Shown one piece after another: positions 32,161 through 41,646 of a stretch of DNA of 64,000 nucleotides (its first letter is position 1; each line of letters begins with the position of its first letter). The DNA is from Candidatus Lindowbacteria bacterium RIFCSPLOWO2_12_FULL_62_27 (GTDB lineage Bacteria; Lindowbacteria; 2-12-FULL-62-27), in assembly GCA_001784175.1 (NCBI GenBank), contig MFPR01000004.1:124001-188000 (forward strand), read 5' to 3'. The position numbers and the translations under genes were made by a program. The notes under the pieces are model-generated. The model made no database searches. It worked only from the letters and a program-made list of their open reading frames with translations, and had not been told where the DNA came from.

Positions 32161-32936
32161 GAATCGCCGTCTTTCTTCAGGAAGACTACGACTTCACGTT
32201 CCGCATGGTCGATGAGCTTGCGGACCGTCTGGCGCCGGACCACGAACTCGCCGGCATCGCGACCTTTCCGGACAAACTGACAAAATATCGCGGCGCCGAC
32301 ATTTACAGGAAATATCTGGAAATTTTCGGCCCGGGGGTATTTGCGAAACTCGGGTGGAACAGCATGCGGCGCCGGCTCGCGCTCCTCATCGACCGACTTG
32401 CCGGCCGGCGGGCCTACTGGACGTTCGACGGTCTCTACGCGCGGCGCGGCGTTCCCCGATTCCATTTCAGGAATCCGAACGATCCCGAAGTCATCGACTG
32501 GGTCAAGGGCCGGTCGGTGGACGTGATTTTGATTTTTATCGGCTACATTCTGAAAACGCCGATCCTTCAGGCGCCCAAGATCTGCGTGCTGAACAAACAC
32601 GCGGCGTGTCTCCCGGCCGACAAGGGCGTCTTTCCGGTGTTCTGGGCGCTCCTCGAGGACGAACCGATCGGCGTGACGATCCACAAAGTCAACGAAGGGA
32701 TTGACGAGGGGGAAATCATTCTGCAAAAGACGTATGACCGCGTGGCGGGTTGGAGTGTGTCCGACTATTACCGGCATATCTATTCCGAGGTGCCGGACCT
32801 GATGGTGGAGAGCCTGCGGCTTTTGGCATCGAACGCCCGGCGGCCGGTTTCCAACCCGCCGCCGCCGTCGTATCACGGCCTGCCGACCCGGCAGGACTAT
32901 CTGGCGTTCCGGAAAAGGGGATTCCGGTTTGTCTAA
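32157..32936 (+). CDS. sugar N-formyltransferase-like enzyme
   Basis: 259 residues of the formyltransferase fold shared by Fmt, ArnA and sugar formyltransferases. The catalytic N-H pair is in VLNKHAACLPADKGVFPVFWAL (split here into VLNKHAACLP and KGVFPVFWALL) and the aspartate in NEGIDEGEIILQK. The N-terminal Rossmann part (RIAVFLQEDYDFTF) is divergent. No tRNA-binding C-terminal domain is present, which favours an amino-sugar substrate using N10-formyl-tetrahydrofolate. GTG start overlapping the deacetylase stop (GTGA). Confidence 0.8.
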   Translation: MRIAVFLQEDYDFTFRMVDELADRLAPDHELAGIATFPDKLTKYRGADIYRKYLEIFGPGVFAKLGWNSMRRRLALLIDRLAGRRAYWTFDGLYARRGVPRFHFRNPNDPEVIDWVKGRSVDVILIFIGYILKTPILQAPKICVLNKHAACLPADKGVFPVFWALLEDEPIGVTIHKVNEGIDEGEIILQKTYDRVAGWSVSDYYRHIYSEVPDLMVESLRLLASNARRPVSNPPPPSYHGLPTRQDYLAFRKRGFRFV

Positions 32937-33945
32937 GAAACCTTACCTGCGGTATGCCCTGAATATCGGCATCAGCGTTCTCATCCTGGGATTCATCTTC
33001 ACCCAGGTCTCGATCGCCCAGATCACCGGCAGCCTCCGGGCCGCCGACCTCGCCCTGGTGCTGCTCTCCTGCGCGCTCGGGGTGTTAAGCCTGATCCTCT
33101 CTGCGTGGCGGTGGGGGATGCTGCTGGAATATCTCGGACAGACCCACGGATTCGGCCTCCTTTGCCGCCTCACGTTCACGGCGTTTTTCTACAATAACTT
33201 TCTGCCCGGCGGCGTTGCGGGAGAAGTCGCGCGGGTTGCGATGTTACCACCGGCCGATGCCGGCATGGACCGGCAGACGCACCTGACGCGGATCACCGCG
33301 ACGGTGGTGACCGACCGGATCGTCGGCATGATCGGGATCATGCTCCTGGCGTTTTTCGGATTCGTTTTCTCCCGGGACCTTCTTCGAGACGACCGGCTGT
33401 CGGCCGTGTTTGTCCTGCTGACGCTGGGCCTCCTGGCGGTCTTTGTCGTCCTGTTCAGCCGCCGGATCCAGAGCCGGGTCAAGACCCTCTTTGCGGCGCC
33501 GCTCAGGATTCTCGCGCCGGTCCGCGGGCCGATCAGGACCATGACCGACGCGCTCTTCGTCTACCGGGACCGGTACGACGTCTTCTTCAAGACCATCCCG
33601 GTCAGCGTGGCCGCGAACATCTGCGTCGTCGGATATTTCTTTTTCCTGGCGCGGTCGATCGACGTCGATATCGGATTTTTCAAACTGCTCCTCTTCGTGC
33701 CCTTCATCGAATTCGTCTCGACCATTCCGGTGTCGTTGAGCGGGGTCGGCATCCGCGAAGCCACGACGATTTTGCTGTTCGCGTCCCAGGGCGTGTCGGC
33801 CGCGCAGTCGATCGCGGTGTCGCTTCTGACGTTTGTGGTGCTCGTGGTTCTCGGCGCGATCGGGGCGTTCTTTTTCTTTTTCCGGAAATCACCCGCGCAG
33901 CCGGTCGATGGTGCTCCACCGAAGCCGGATGATGGGAGGCAGTGA
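32929..33945 (+). CDS. UPF0104/LPG-synthase-TM family membrane protein
   Basis: 338 residues with about eight transmembrane helices (ALNIGISVLILGFIF; VLLSCALGVLSLILSAWRW; IGIMLLAFFGFVFS; LLTLGLLAVFVVLF and others) and the family mark FYNNFLPGGVAGEVARV. This is the flippase-like N-terminal domain found in MprF and in polysaccharide gene sets, here without a synthetase domain. TTG start at 32929 overlaps the previous stop by 8 nt. The C-terminus overlaps the convergent rnhB gene by 57 bp. Confidence 0.85.
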   Translation: MSKKPYLRYALNIGISVLILGFIFTQVSIAQITGSLRAADLALVLLSCALGVLSLILSAWRWGMLLEYLGQTHGFGLLCRLTFTAFFYNNFLPGGVAGEVARVAMLPPADAGMDRQTHLTRITATVVTDRIVGMIGIMLLAFFGFVFSRDLLRDDRLSAVFVLLTLGLLAVFVVLFSRRIQSRVKTLFAAPLRILAPVRGPIRTMTDALFVYRDRYDVFFKTIPVSVAANICVVGYFFFLARSIDVDIGFFKLLLFVPFIEFVSTIPVSLSGVGIREATTILLFASQGVSAAQSIAVSLLTFVVLVVLGAIGAFFFFFRKSPAQPVDGAPPKPDDGRQ

Positions 33946-34509
33946 GCGGACGGCCAGGCGGTTTTTCAAGAGCTGTGCGCGAAGCCACGAGACGGTCTTG
34001 GGATCGCCGGGATAGCCGGAGCCGACTTCGCCCCACTTGCCTTTGAGCCGGTCCATGTCGCGGTCCCGGATCACCTTGGCGACGATGGACGCGGCCGAGA
34101 CGATCGGATGGTTCTGGTCAGCCTTCCACTCGGCGGTCACGTCGAGGCCGGGGAACCGCTCGATCAACTCCCTGGTGAGCCGGTGCGGCGGGAGGAAGGC
34201 GTCGACGATGAGTCGGTCGGGCCGGATTTTTTCGATAAGCCGGCACAGCACGTCGTATTCGAGCCGGTTCAGATTCGAGTCCGGCCGGTTGATGGCCGCG
34301 GGCGTGACGCGCTCGTAGGCGATTTCAAACCGTTCCGTCAGCCGGTCGAACACGCGCTCGCGGGCCTTGCGGGTCAGCGCCTTCGAGTCGCGCACGCCCA
34401 GTTCGCGGAATATCCCCATCTGGGACTCGTCGGCAAGGACGGCGCCCATGACCATCGATCCGAGGACCGGCCCGCGGCCGGCTTCGTCGAGGCCGACGAT
34501 CCGGGTCAC
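33889..34509 (-). CDS. rnhB: ribonuclease HII
   Basis: 206 residues. Motif GLDEAGRGPVLGSMV carries the first acidic pair, and the DSKALTRKAR and IVDAFLPP segments and VSAASIVAKVIRDR complete the type 2 RNase H site, which removes misincorporated ribonucleotides and RNA primers from DNA. The GTG start overlaps the zapA stop (GTGA), so it is coupled to the division genes. Convergent overlap of 57 bp with the UPF0104 gene. Confidence 0.93.
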   Translation of the reverse strand: MTRIVGLDEAGRGPVLGSMVMGAVLADESQMGIFRELGVRDSKALTRKARERVFDRLTERFEIAYERVTPAAINRPDSNLNRLEYDVLCRLIEKIRPDRLIVDAFLPPHRLTRELIERFPGLDVTAEWKADQNHPIVSAASIVAKVIRDRDMDRLKGKWGEVGSGYPGDPKTVSWLRAQLLKNRLAVRSLPPIIRLRWSTIDRLRG

Positions 34510-34808
34510 GGCGCGGACTCCAAGGCGGGCGGTTCCGGCCGGACCGCCAGCTCGAGGCGCTCGGCCAGGCCGCGGAGGAAATCCTCGACGCGGTCGAGTT
34601 TGGTCTCCTGCTTGTGGCGAATCAGCTCCTCGGCGATGTTCAGGGCGGTGAGGAGGAGCATGCGTTCGTTGGAGATCATGCCGTAGTGTTCGGAGACTGT
34701 TTTGAGTTTGCGGTCGATGAGATTGGCGGCGAGCCGGACGCGCTCGGGATTTTCCGGCGTGTCGAAGACGTGTTTTTTCCCGAGGATCATCACTTCCACG
34801 CTCGGCAT
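34506..34808 (-). CDS. zapA: cell division protein ZapA
   Basis: 100 residues: a short beta head (VEVMILGKKHVFDTPENPERV) and a long coiled helix (AANLIDRKLKTVSEHYGMISNERMLLLTALNIAEELI, in parts), the ZapA pattern that bundles FtsZ filaments. The last 20 residues are an unconserved proline-rich tail. It sits between the zapB-like gene and rnhB with 1-4 nt overlaps. Confidence 0.85.
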   Translation of the reverse strand: MPSVEVMILGKKHVFDTPENPERVRLAANLIDRKLKTVSEHYGMISNERMLLLTALNIAEELIRHKQETKLDRVEDFLRGLAERLELAVRPEPPALESAP

Positions 34809-35035
34809 CAGACGTCCTCCGCCAGGAGGTTCAATCGGGCGAGGGCGGTTTCGAGTTTCCGGGTCGAGTGCTTGACGCGTTTTTCAAACCGGTCGCGTTC
34901 GGCGGTGACTTCGAGGAGCCGGTTCCGGAGCCGGTCGTTCTCCCGGTGCAGGACAACATTCTGCCGCGCCAAGTCCTCCTTGGCGCGAACCAGTTTGTCG
35001 GTCAGCCCCTCCACGCGGGACATCAACTGATCCAA
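34808..35035 (-). CDS. small coiled-coil protein (ZapB-like)
   Basis: 75 residues, almost entirely heptad-rich helix (LVRAKEDLARQNVVLHRENDRLRNRLLEVTAERDRFEKRV, in parts). Position directly before zapA and length suggest a ZapB-like partner; sequence alone only shows a coiled coil. A TTG start (35035) with GGGAGGGG upstream; an ATG at 35023 is the alternative. It is the first gene of the zap-rnhB unit. Confidence 0.65.
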   Translation of the reverse strand: MDQLMSRVEGLTDKLVRAKEDLARQNVVLHRENDRLRNRLLEVTAERDRFEKRVKHSTRKLETALARLNLLAEDV

Positions 35036-35062
35036 GGTCCGGTTTCCCCTCCCATTGCGTTT

Positions 35063-35091
35063 TGCATATCCAATGTTCGGACCGGCGTCAA
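35063..35091 (-). promoter_or_regulatory. promoter for the zapB-like/zapA/rnhB operon
   Basis: TTGACG (35086-35091), 17 bp, TATGCA (35063-35068) on the minus strand, followed by a normal leader with a Shine-Dalgarno about 30 nt later. This contrasts with the near-leaderless promoters elsewhere. Confidence 0.45.
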
Positions 35092-35112
35092 GGGCGTAAA
35101 GCCCCGGCCGGC

Positions 35113-35141
35113 TTGAAGCCGTTTCGCCGCGCTGGTACGAT
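35113..35141 (+). promoter_or_regulatory. promoter for the SGNH-TPR gene
   Basis: TTGAAG (35113-35118), 17 bp, TACGAT (35136-35141), 10 nt to the ATG at 35152. No Shine-Dalgarno; predicted leader 3-4 nt. Confidence 0.45.
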
Positions 35142-35151
35142 CCGGGCGATA

Positions 35152-36918
35152 ATGGAGATCAACGGACCTCCCGCGCGCGCGAAACGGCGGGGGCTGATTG
35201 TCTCGATCAGCGTTCTTGCGGCCGCCGGCCTCGTATTGGCCACCGAAGTGATTTGCCGCCGGTATGTCCGGCGATGGGATCCCCAGCCCGAGTTTTATCA
35301 CGGTCTCATGACCTACCATCAGCCGCCGCTCGATTATGGGCTGCGGCCCAACCATGCCGTCACCGATACGGCCTATGGGCGTGAGGTGATGATGAAGATC
35401 AATTCCTATGGATTCCGGTATTCAAAAGAGCCGGCCGTTCCGAAACCGGCGGGCCTGGTCCGGATTTTTGTGGTGGGCGGGTCGGCCGCGTTCGGGCTGT
35501 ATGTGTACGAGGAGGAGATGTTTTCCGGGCAGTTGGAGTTATATTTGAAAAAGGTTCTGGGCGACGACAAAGTTGAGGTCATCAACGCGGCCGTGCCGGG
35601 CTACACGACCCAGCAGGAACTGCAGATGCTCGTGTTCCGGGTCCTGCCGTTCGATCCCGACCTCGTGATCCTCTACGACGGCTTCAACGACATGGCGGTG
35701 CTTCTGGCGGCGACCGAGAAACTGGGACGCTTTGGATTCGAGAACGAGTTGATGAAACAAATGCGGCTCCGGCGGACCCTGGCGGAACAGTCGCCGTACC
35801 GGCTGCTGTACATGGATTACATCGCGTATTCGGGGATTGCCCGCATGGTCCGGCATTGGCGGGCCGGTCCGGCCGTGGCGGACACCGGCGATATTCAGCG
35901 GGAGCCGCAGCCGGAGTCGGTCGATTTCTACGGGCGAGGGGTCCGGACGATGGCGGGGGCCACGCGGGGTCACGGCAGCGATTTCATCGTGGCATTTCAG
36001 CCGCACCTTTTTTATGGAGAGTATCCGCGAACGCCGAGGGAGATGGGACTGATCGCCGGCGAACACAAGAGCAAACCCAAGCGGGCGGAACTTTTCAAGC
36101 GATACACGCCGCGTTTCGCGGCGGCCGCACGGGATGCGGCGCGCTCGGCGGGCGCCCGGTTCGTGGACTTGACCGACGCCTTCAAAGACGCCCCAGCGGA
36201 TTGTTTGCTGGACTTGGTGCATCCGTCGCCTTATGGTCATCTGGTCATCACAAGGCGGCTCCTTGAGGAAATCGAGTCCATTCTGACTGCGAAGAACCCG
36301 GCGGGGTCCGGCGACGCGGGGAGACTTCATCCATCGTTTGCGCAGGTTCGTGCGCAGATCGACGACCGGCTCGCCCGGCACGCCGGCAGCAGGGGCATGG
36401 CGGTGCACAATCCGGGCGAGAACGAACAGAGCGCGTATTTGGAGCACATCCGGTACCATCTGTCGGGCGCGCTGGCCGGAGGCGTCGCGGGGGACCGCGA
36501 AATCAACCGGATCGTCAACGCCCTCGAGGTCGACCCGGCCAACGGGTACGCGCATTACGATCTGGGGAACCTTCTGCTGAACAAGGGCCACTTCGCATTT
36601 GCGGCGTCCCATTTGGAGGAATCGATCCGGCGCCTGCCGGACAATGCCGAGATGTTTTCCGTCCGCGTGATCGCACACAACAACGCAGGCTACGCGCTGC
36701 ACAAGGCCGGCCGGCAGGACGAGGCGATCGCGCACCTGCAGGAAGCGTTGAGGATGAAACCTGATTACGCCCGGGCGCATTATACGATGGGCCTCGTCTG
36801 CGTTGACAAGAAGGACGCCGCGGGCGCGCGGAAACATTTTTCCGAGGCCCTGCGGCTGGATCCGCAGAATCAGGGCGCGCGGGCGTATCTGGAAAAATTG
36901 AATCCCATGATGCGGTAG
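35152..36918 (+). CDS. membrane-anchored SGNH-hydrolase-like protein with C-terminal TPRs
   Basis: 588 residues. A single N-terminal transmembrane helix (LIVSISVLAAAGLVLATEVI) is followed by an SGNH fold: IFVVGGSAAFG (block I; Ser in GGS), NAAVPGYTTQQEL (block II), LVILYDGFNDM (block III, N) and a DLVHPSPYGH catalytic D-x-x-H (block V). Such enzymes de-esterify or O-acylate surface glycans. Residues about 460-585 are three TPR units (YAHYDLGNLLLNKGHFAFA; YALHKAGRQDEAIAHL; ARAHYTMGLVCVDKKDAAGA). It is directly followed by the YfhO-like gene. Confidence 0.8.
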   Translation: MEINGPPARAKRRGLIVSISVLAAAGLVLATEVICRRYVRRWDPQPEFYHGLMTYHQPPLDYGLRPNHAVTDTAYGREVMMKINSYGFRYSKEPAVPKPAGLVRIFVVGGSAAFGLYVYEEEMFSGQLELYLKKVLGDDKVEVINAAVPGYTTQQELQMLVFRVLPFDPDLVILYDGFNDMAVLLAATEKLGRFGFENELMKQMRLRRTLAEQSPYRLLYMDYIAYSGIARMVRHWRAGPAVADTGDIQREPQPESVDFYGRGVRTMAGATRGHGSDFIVAFQPHLFYGEYPRTPREMGLIAGEHKSKPKRAELFKRYTPRFAAAARDAARSAGARFVDLTDAFKDAPADCLLDLVHPSPYGHLVITRRLLEEIESILTAKNPAGSGDAGRLHPSFAQVRAQIDDRLARHAGSRGMAVHNPGENEQSAYLEHIRYHLSGALAGGVAGDREINRIVNALEVDPANGYAHYDLGNLLLNKGHFAFAASHLEESIRRLPDNAEMFSVRVIAHNNAGYALHKAGRQDEAIAHLQEALRMKPDYARAHYTMGLVCVDKKDAAGARKHFSEALRLDPQNQGARAYLEKLNPMMR

Positions 36919-36921
36919 GCC

Positions 36922-39267
36922 GTGGGACGGAACAAAGTTGCCGGCGGCCTGCTCCTGCCGGCCCTGATCTGTCTCATCGGATTCATCGTTTACCGGGATT
37001 TTCTTTCCGGCGAAAAGATTTTTCTTTTCAAGGACATCGGCAGCGACACGATCAACGAGCATTATCCCCAGTATGCGCATATGTCGGAGTATTTGAGGAC
37101 GGACGGCCTCCCGCGGTGGTCGTTTCAGCAGGGGCTGGGCCAGAACATTTTTCCGTATTCGCTGAACGAGCCGGGCGCGATGATCCTGAGCGTGTTCCGC
37201 CGCGATCAGATTCCGTACGCGATCATCCATCTCCATTTCATCAAACTCATCGCCGCCGGGCTTATTTTTTCGGCGTATCTGTTGCTCCTCGATGTTTCGG
37301 CCTTCGCGTCGGTCCTGGGAGGCCTGCTGTACGCGTTTTGCGGCTGCATGATTGTGGGCGGCACGTGGAGCACGCCGGGCACGGAATGCATTTACGCGGC
37401 CTTGCTGCTGTATGCAGCCGAGGCCTATTTCAAGCGCGGCCGCTGGGGGCTGATTCCGGTCGTGATGGCGGCGATCGGCATTTACCAGCCGTTTTATTTC
37501 TACGTCTACACGGTTTTCTTTTTTATCTATGTCACGCTCCGATTTCGGGAGGATCACGGGGGATTTGGGAAGCCGTATGGGATTCTGGCGGCGAAGCTGA
37601 CCGCGATGGGATTCTTGGGGCTATGCATGAGCGCGGTGTATTGCATGAGCGGCGTTCTGCAGATGCTCCAGAGCCCGAGGGTCGGCGGGGAGGCATCGTA
37701 TTTTTCAAAACTGGTGTCCCAGCCGGTATTCGCCCCCGTCACTCCCCTGGACGGCATGACGCTCCTTCTGCGGCTTTTTTCGAGCGACCTCCTCGGCACG
37801 GGCAGCGGATTCAGAGGCTGGGGCAATTATTACGAAGCCCCGGAGCTCTACTGCGGCCTGGTCAGCCTCCTCTTGGCGCCGCAGTTTTTTGCGCTCGTGC
37901 AGAAAAAGCCGACGCGCCGCCTGTGCGGGCTGTTTTGCCTTGCCGTCTTTTTGGCCCTTCTGTTTCCCTTTTTCCGCCACATGTTCTGGCTGTTCAGCGG
38001 GAACGAATATCGGACGATATCGCTGTTTCTCACACTGCTGATTCTTTTTTTGGGCGTCCGGGCCCTGAGCCTGATCGACACGCAGTCCAGAGTGGACGTT
38101 CCGCTCCTGATCGGCACGCTGCTGGTACTGTTGGCGGCGCTGTACTTCCCCTGGCCGGTCGCTACGGTGGACAGGGATCTGCGGGGGATGGCGGCGGGGT
38201 TTCTGGCGGCGGACGCGATCCTGATTTACGCGGTGGGAACGGGGAAATTCAAAACGATGTTCCGGGCCTGCCTCCTGGCCGCCGTCGCCGCCGAGCTGTC
38301 CTGGTTCTCCATCGTATCGACGCATTCCCGGCCCGTCATCACCGGGGAGGAGGTGCGGCAGAAATCGGGGTACAACGACTACACCGTGGACGCGGTGGCG
38401 CGGCTGAACGCGACGGACACCGGATTTTTCCGGGTTCTCAAGGATTACTCGTCGAGTCCGGCCGAGCATCGCGGGCTCAACGACGCCAAGATTCAGGGAT
38501 ATCGCGGCACGTCCAGCTACTATTCATTCAACCAGCTTCATTACATCCGGTTCCTCTCCGAGGTGGGGATCATTGACGCCAGGGACGAGCTGGCCACCCA
38601 CTGGGCCTACGGGCTGGAGCGGTCGCCGGTCCTCTTGTCGCTCGTCGGCGTGAAATATTTTCTGTCAAAATCGAAAGAGCCGCACATGCTGAGATACGGA
38701 TACCAGCAGCGCGAGAAAATCGGGGACGTCCACATCTACGAAAACAAGTTTTCACTGCCCTTGGGCGTCACGTACGCCTCCTGCCAGCCGTACGGAGATT
38801 TCAAGCGGTTGGACCCCGCGAGCAAAGTGACCTCGCTCATGTATTCGGCCGTCACCGAGGACAACCGCCGGGACGCATTCGCCGGGATTGAGGTTGTCCG
38901 AGACCCGCCCGCGATTTCGTCCATGGAGGAATACGGCCGGCGCGTGGACCGTTTGAAGGAAAATGCGATGGCCATCCGCGAGCTGCGGCAGAATCACATC
39001 CGAGGGACGATTACGATCGGCCGCAAGAAGATCCTGTTTCTGTCCATTCCCTACGACGAGGGCTGGGCGGCGACCGTGGACGGGCAGCCGCGCAAGTTGC
39101 AGAAAATCAACGTCGGATTCATGGGGCTGGCGCTGGATGCGGGGGACCATGAAATCGATTTGACCTTCGAGCCACCCCTGGCCCGGGTGGGCGCGGGCGT
39201 CACGTTCGTCGGACTTTTAGTCTACGGGTTTCTGATGTTCCGAACCAGATCGACTTATCGCCGGTGA
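36922..39267 (+). CDS. YfhO-family multispanning membrane protein
   Basis: 781 residues with about twelve transmembrane segments and the YfhO layout: cytoplasmic/extracellular loops near IFLFKDIGSDTINEHYPQYAHM, then many hydrophobic helices, and a C-terminal beta region (GTITIGRKKILFLSIPYDEGWAATVDGQP, in parts) before a last helix. YfhO proteins are linked to teichoic-acid or lipid-linked glycosylation (GT-C fold). GTG start 3 nt after the SGNH gene stop with AGG upstream. Ends overlapping the convergent helicase gene by 13 bp. Confidence 0.85.
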   Translation: MGRNKVAGGLLLPALICLIGFIVYRDFLSGEKIFLFKDIGSDTINEHYPQYAHMSEYLRTDGLPRWSFQQGLGQNIFPYSLNEPGAMILSVFRRDQIPYAIIHLHFIKLIAAGLIFSAYLLLLDVSAFASVLGGLLYAFCGCMIVGGTWSTPGTECIYAALLLYAAEAYFKRGRWGLIPVVMAAIGIYQPFYFYVYTVFFFIYVTLRFREDHGGFGKPYGILAAKLTAMGFLGLCMSAVYCMSGVLQMLQSPRVGGEASYFSKLVSQPVFAPVTPLDGMTLLLRLFSSDLLGTGSGFRGWGNYYEAPELYCGLVSLLLAPQFFALVQKKPTRRLCGLFCLAVFLALLFPFFRHMFWLFSGNEYRTISLFLTLLILFLGVRALSLIDTQSRVDVPLLIGTLLVLLAALYFPWPVATVDRDLRGMAAGFLAADAILIYAVGTGKFKTMFRACLLAAVAAELSWFSIVSTHSRPVITGEEVRQKSGYNDYTVDAVARLNATDTGFFRVLKDYSSSPAEHRGLNDAKIQGYRGTSSYYSFNQLHYIRFLSEVGIIDARDELATHWAYGLERSPVLLSLVGVKYFLSKSKEPHMLRYGYQQREKIGDVHIYENKFSLPLGVTYASCQPYGDFKRLDPASKVTSLMYSAVTEDNRRDAFAGIEVVRDPPAISSMEEYGRRVDRLKENAMAIRELRQNHIRGTITIGRKKILFLSIPYDEGWAATVDGQPRKLQKINVGFMGLALDAGDHEIDLTFEPPLARVGAGVTFVGLLVYGFLMFRTRSTYRR

Positions 39268-40484
39268 CGGCGGGGGCTGAAACTCCGGAATCCTCCGTGG
39301 TGGCGAGGGCGGCGGCCGGCCCATGACGGCGCGGGCCGGGGTTCGGAAGGAGCCGGAACCATGGCCAGATCGGAATTCGTCGAGCGCGGGATCGACATCC
39401 GGATGATTCGCTCGATGTTTCGAATGTCTTCCCCCTGATCGGGCGTCGCGAAACTGAGGGCGATCCCCGCCCGGCCGGCCCGGCCGGTCCGGCCGATTCT
39501 GTGGACGTAATTTTCCGGATCGTCGGGCAAATCGTAATTGATCACAACCTCGATGCCGGTCACGTCAATGCCGCGGGCGGCGATGTCCGTCGCCACCAGG
39601 ATTCGATACCGGCCGGACTTGAATCCGCTCAGCGCCTCCTTTCTCTGCGCCAGGCTGCGGTCGGCGTGAATTTCAGCCGCTCCGTGGCCTTTGTTCCTCA
39701 GGAGGCGCGCCACCTTGGCGGCGCCGCGCTTGGTGCGAACGAACATCAGGACGGACCCCGTGTGGCGCCGGAGCATTTCGCCGAGTAGGTTTCCCTTCTG
39801 TTCCTTGCTGACGACGAACAGTTCCTGGGAAACCAGCTCCGCCGCCGTGCCGGACGGCGCGATTTCTGTGCGAACCGGGAGCCGCATGTAGGCCGAAGCG
39901 ATTTTGACGATCTCGGCCGGTATCGTCGCCGAAAAGAGCATCGTCTGGCGGTCTTTCGGGATGAGTCTGAGGATGCGTTCAATTTGCGGCGCGAATCCCA
40001 TATCGAGCATGCGGTCGGCCTCATCGAGCACGAGAACGCAGACATCCTGAAGGCGCACGGTGTTCTGGTTCAAATGATCGATCAGCCGGCCGGGCGTTGC
40101 GAGGATGATACGCGGGTTGGACCGGAAGGCCTGAATCTGCATGCCCATGGATTCCCCGCCGATGACCACCGCCATTTTCATGTTGAAGGCCGGCGCAATC
40201 TTCGCCAGCATTTCGTTGGCCTGAAGCGCCAGTTCCCGGGTGGGCACGAGGACCAATCCCCGGCCTTTTCGCTGAGCCAGCCGCTGGATCATCGGGATGC
40301 CAAAGGCCAGGGTTTTGCCCGTGCCGGTTTGCGCGATCCCGATGATGTCCTTCCCCTCGATGGCGATCGGGATGGCCTTATGCTGAATGGGCGTGGGCAC
40401 GGTGAATTTCGACCGCTGAAGCACGTCGAGGATCCCGGGTGCAATGCCCAGCCCGAAGAAACTGTCTGGAGCGCCTGTCATCAT
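39255..40484 (-). CDS. DEAD-box RNA helicase (RhlE-like)
   Basis: 409 residues with complete DEAD-box motifs: Q motif TPIQHKAIP, Walker A AQTGTGKT, PTRELALQ, DEAD (VLVLDEADRMLDMG), SAT, and HRIGRTGRAGR. The basic tail (RPAPSWAGRRPRHHGG) resembles RhlE/CsdA-type RNA helicases acting in ribosome assembly or mRNA decay. Divergent from the DegT gene at 40519 across 34 bp. Confidence 0.92.
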   Translation of the reverse strand: MMTGAPDSFFGLGIAPGILDVLQRSKFTVPTPIQHKAIPIAIEGKDIIGIAQTGTGKTLAFGIPMIQRLAQRKGRGLVLVPTRELALQANEMLAKIAPAFNMKMAVVIGGESMGMQIQAFRSNPRIILATPGRLIDHLNQNTVRLQDVCVLVLDEADRMLDMGFAPQIERILRLIPKDRQTMLFSATIPAEIVKIASAYMRLPVRTEIAPSGTAAELVSQELFVVSKEQKGNLLGEMLRRHTGSVLMFVRTKRGAAKVARLLRNKGHGAAEIHADRSLAQRKEALSGFKSGRYRILVATDIAARGIDVTGIEVVINYDLPDDPENYVHRIGRTGRAGRAGIALSFATPDQGEDIRNIERIIRMSIPRSTNSDLAMVPAPSEPRPAPSWAGRRPRHHGGFRSFSPRRHRR

Positions 40485-40518
40485 GCGGAGAGACTACTAT
40501 TCTCATGGCGAATAGTAT

Positions 40519-41646
40519 ATGCTTGACGCGACGAACATGATCTTGGCGGCGAATCCGAAGGCGCAGTACGAGACACACAAAGAGGAGATCGACCGGGCGA
40601 TTCAGGAGACGCTGGGCGGCGGGCGGTACGTGCTGGGCGAGCAGGTCCAGCGGTTCGAGTCGGAGTTTGCCGCGTATATCGGCGTGCCTCACGCCGTCGG
40701 CGTCGGCAGCGGGACGGACGCGCTGCATCTGGCGTTGCGGGCCTGCGGGATCGGCGCCGGGGACGAGGTGATCACCGTCTCGTACACGGCGGTGGCGACG
40801 GTGGCCGCCGTGGAAATGGCGGGCGCGCAGCCGGCGCTGGTGGACATCGATCCCGATTATTTCACGCTCGATCCGAAACGCCTGGCCGGTGCGCTGACAT
40901 CCAAAACTCGCGCCATCCTCGTGGTTCATCTCTACGGCCAGCCGGTCGATTTTCCGCCGATCCTCGATTTCGCGCACACGCACCGTCTGCGGGTCATTGA
41001 AGATTGCGCGCAGTCGCACGGGGCGATGTACGGCGGTCGGCGCGTGGGGTCGTTCGGGGATGCGGCGGCCTTCAGTTTTTATCCGACCAAGAATCTCGGG
41101 AGTCTGGGAGACGGCGGAATGGCGGTCACCCACGATGCGGAACTTGCGCGACAGGTCCGGATGCTGCGGCAGTACGGCTGGGACGGCCACCGGGAGAGCC
41201 TCTGCGCCGGGTGGAACTCGCGGCTGGACGAGATCCAGGCGGCGATCCTGCGGGTCAAGCTGAAGACGCTGGATGAGGACAACGAGAAGCGTCGGCGGCT
41301 GGCGGCGCTCTACGGCCGGCTGTTGAAACCGGCGAAATTGAACTTGCCGCCGGAACGGCCGAATTGCCGGCACGCCTGCCACCTCTACGTGGTGCGGTCG
41401 GCGCAGCGGGACAAGTTGCGGTCCCATCTGCGCAAGCAGGGCATCGAGACGCTGGTCCATTACCCGCAGGGCGTTCATCAGCAGGCCGCCTATCGAGACA
41501 GGAATTTGTCCAGCGGAAGCCTCTCCGTCACCGAGTCGGCATGCCGGGAAGTCCTGTCCCTGCCGATGTATCCGGAATTGACGGAAGAGGAAGTGACGAC
41601 GGTCTGCCGGGCCATCCTGGAGTTTGCCGGCGTAGCCGCTCAATGA
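40519..41646 (+). CDS. DegT/DnrJ/EryC1-family sugar aminotransferase
   Basis: 375 residues, PLP-dependent: the loop VGVGSGTDALHLALRA binds phosphate, DEVITVSYTAVATVAAVEMAGAQP and VIEDCAQSHGA follow, and the Schiff-base lysine is in FSFYPTKNLGSLGDGG. It aminates a keto-sugar nucleotide. With the FdtA-type isomerase at 43287 it fits the route to a 3-amino-3,6-dideoxyhexose. The 4-nt overlap with the GT39-like gene shows an operon. Confidence 0.9.
   Translation: MLDATNMILAANPKAQYETHKEEIDRAIQETLGGGRYVLGEQVQRFESEFAAYIGVPHAVGVGSGTDALHLALRACGIGAGDEVITVSYTAVATVAAVEMAGAQPALVDIDPDYFTLDPKRLAGALTSKTRAILVVHLYGQPVDFPPILDFAHTHRLRVIEDCAQSHGAMYGGRRVGSFGDAAAFSFYPTKNLGSLGDGGMAVTHDAELARQVRMLRQYGWDGHRESLCAGWNSRLDEIQAAILRVKLKTLDEDNEKRRRLAALYGRLLKPAKLNLPPERPNCRHACHLYVVRSAQRDKLRSHLRKQGIETLVHYPQGVHQQAAYRDRNLSSGSLSVTESACREVLSLPMYPELTEEEVTTVCRAILEFAGVAAQ

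Noticed and set aside
35539-37557. A 672-codon minus-strand open frame across the SGNH and YfhO genes.
   Set aside because: Spans two well-supported genes on the other strand and shows no domain.
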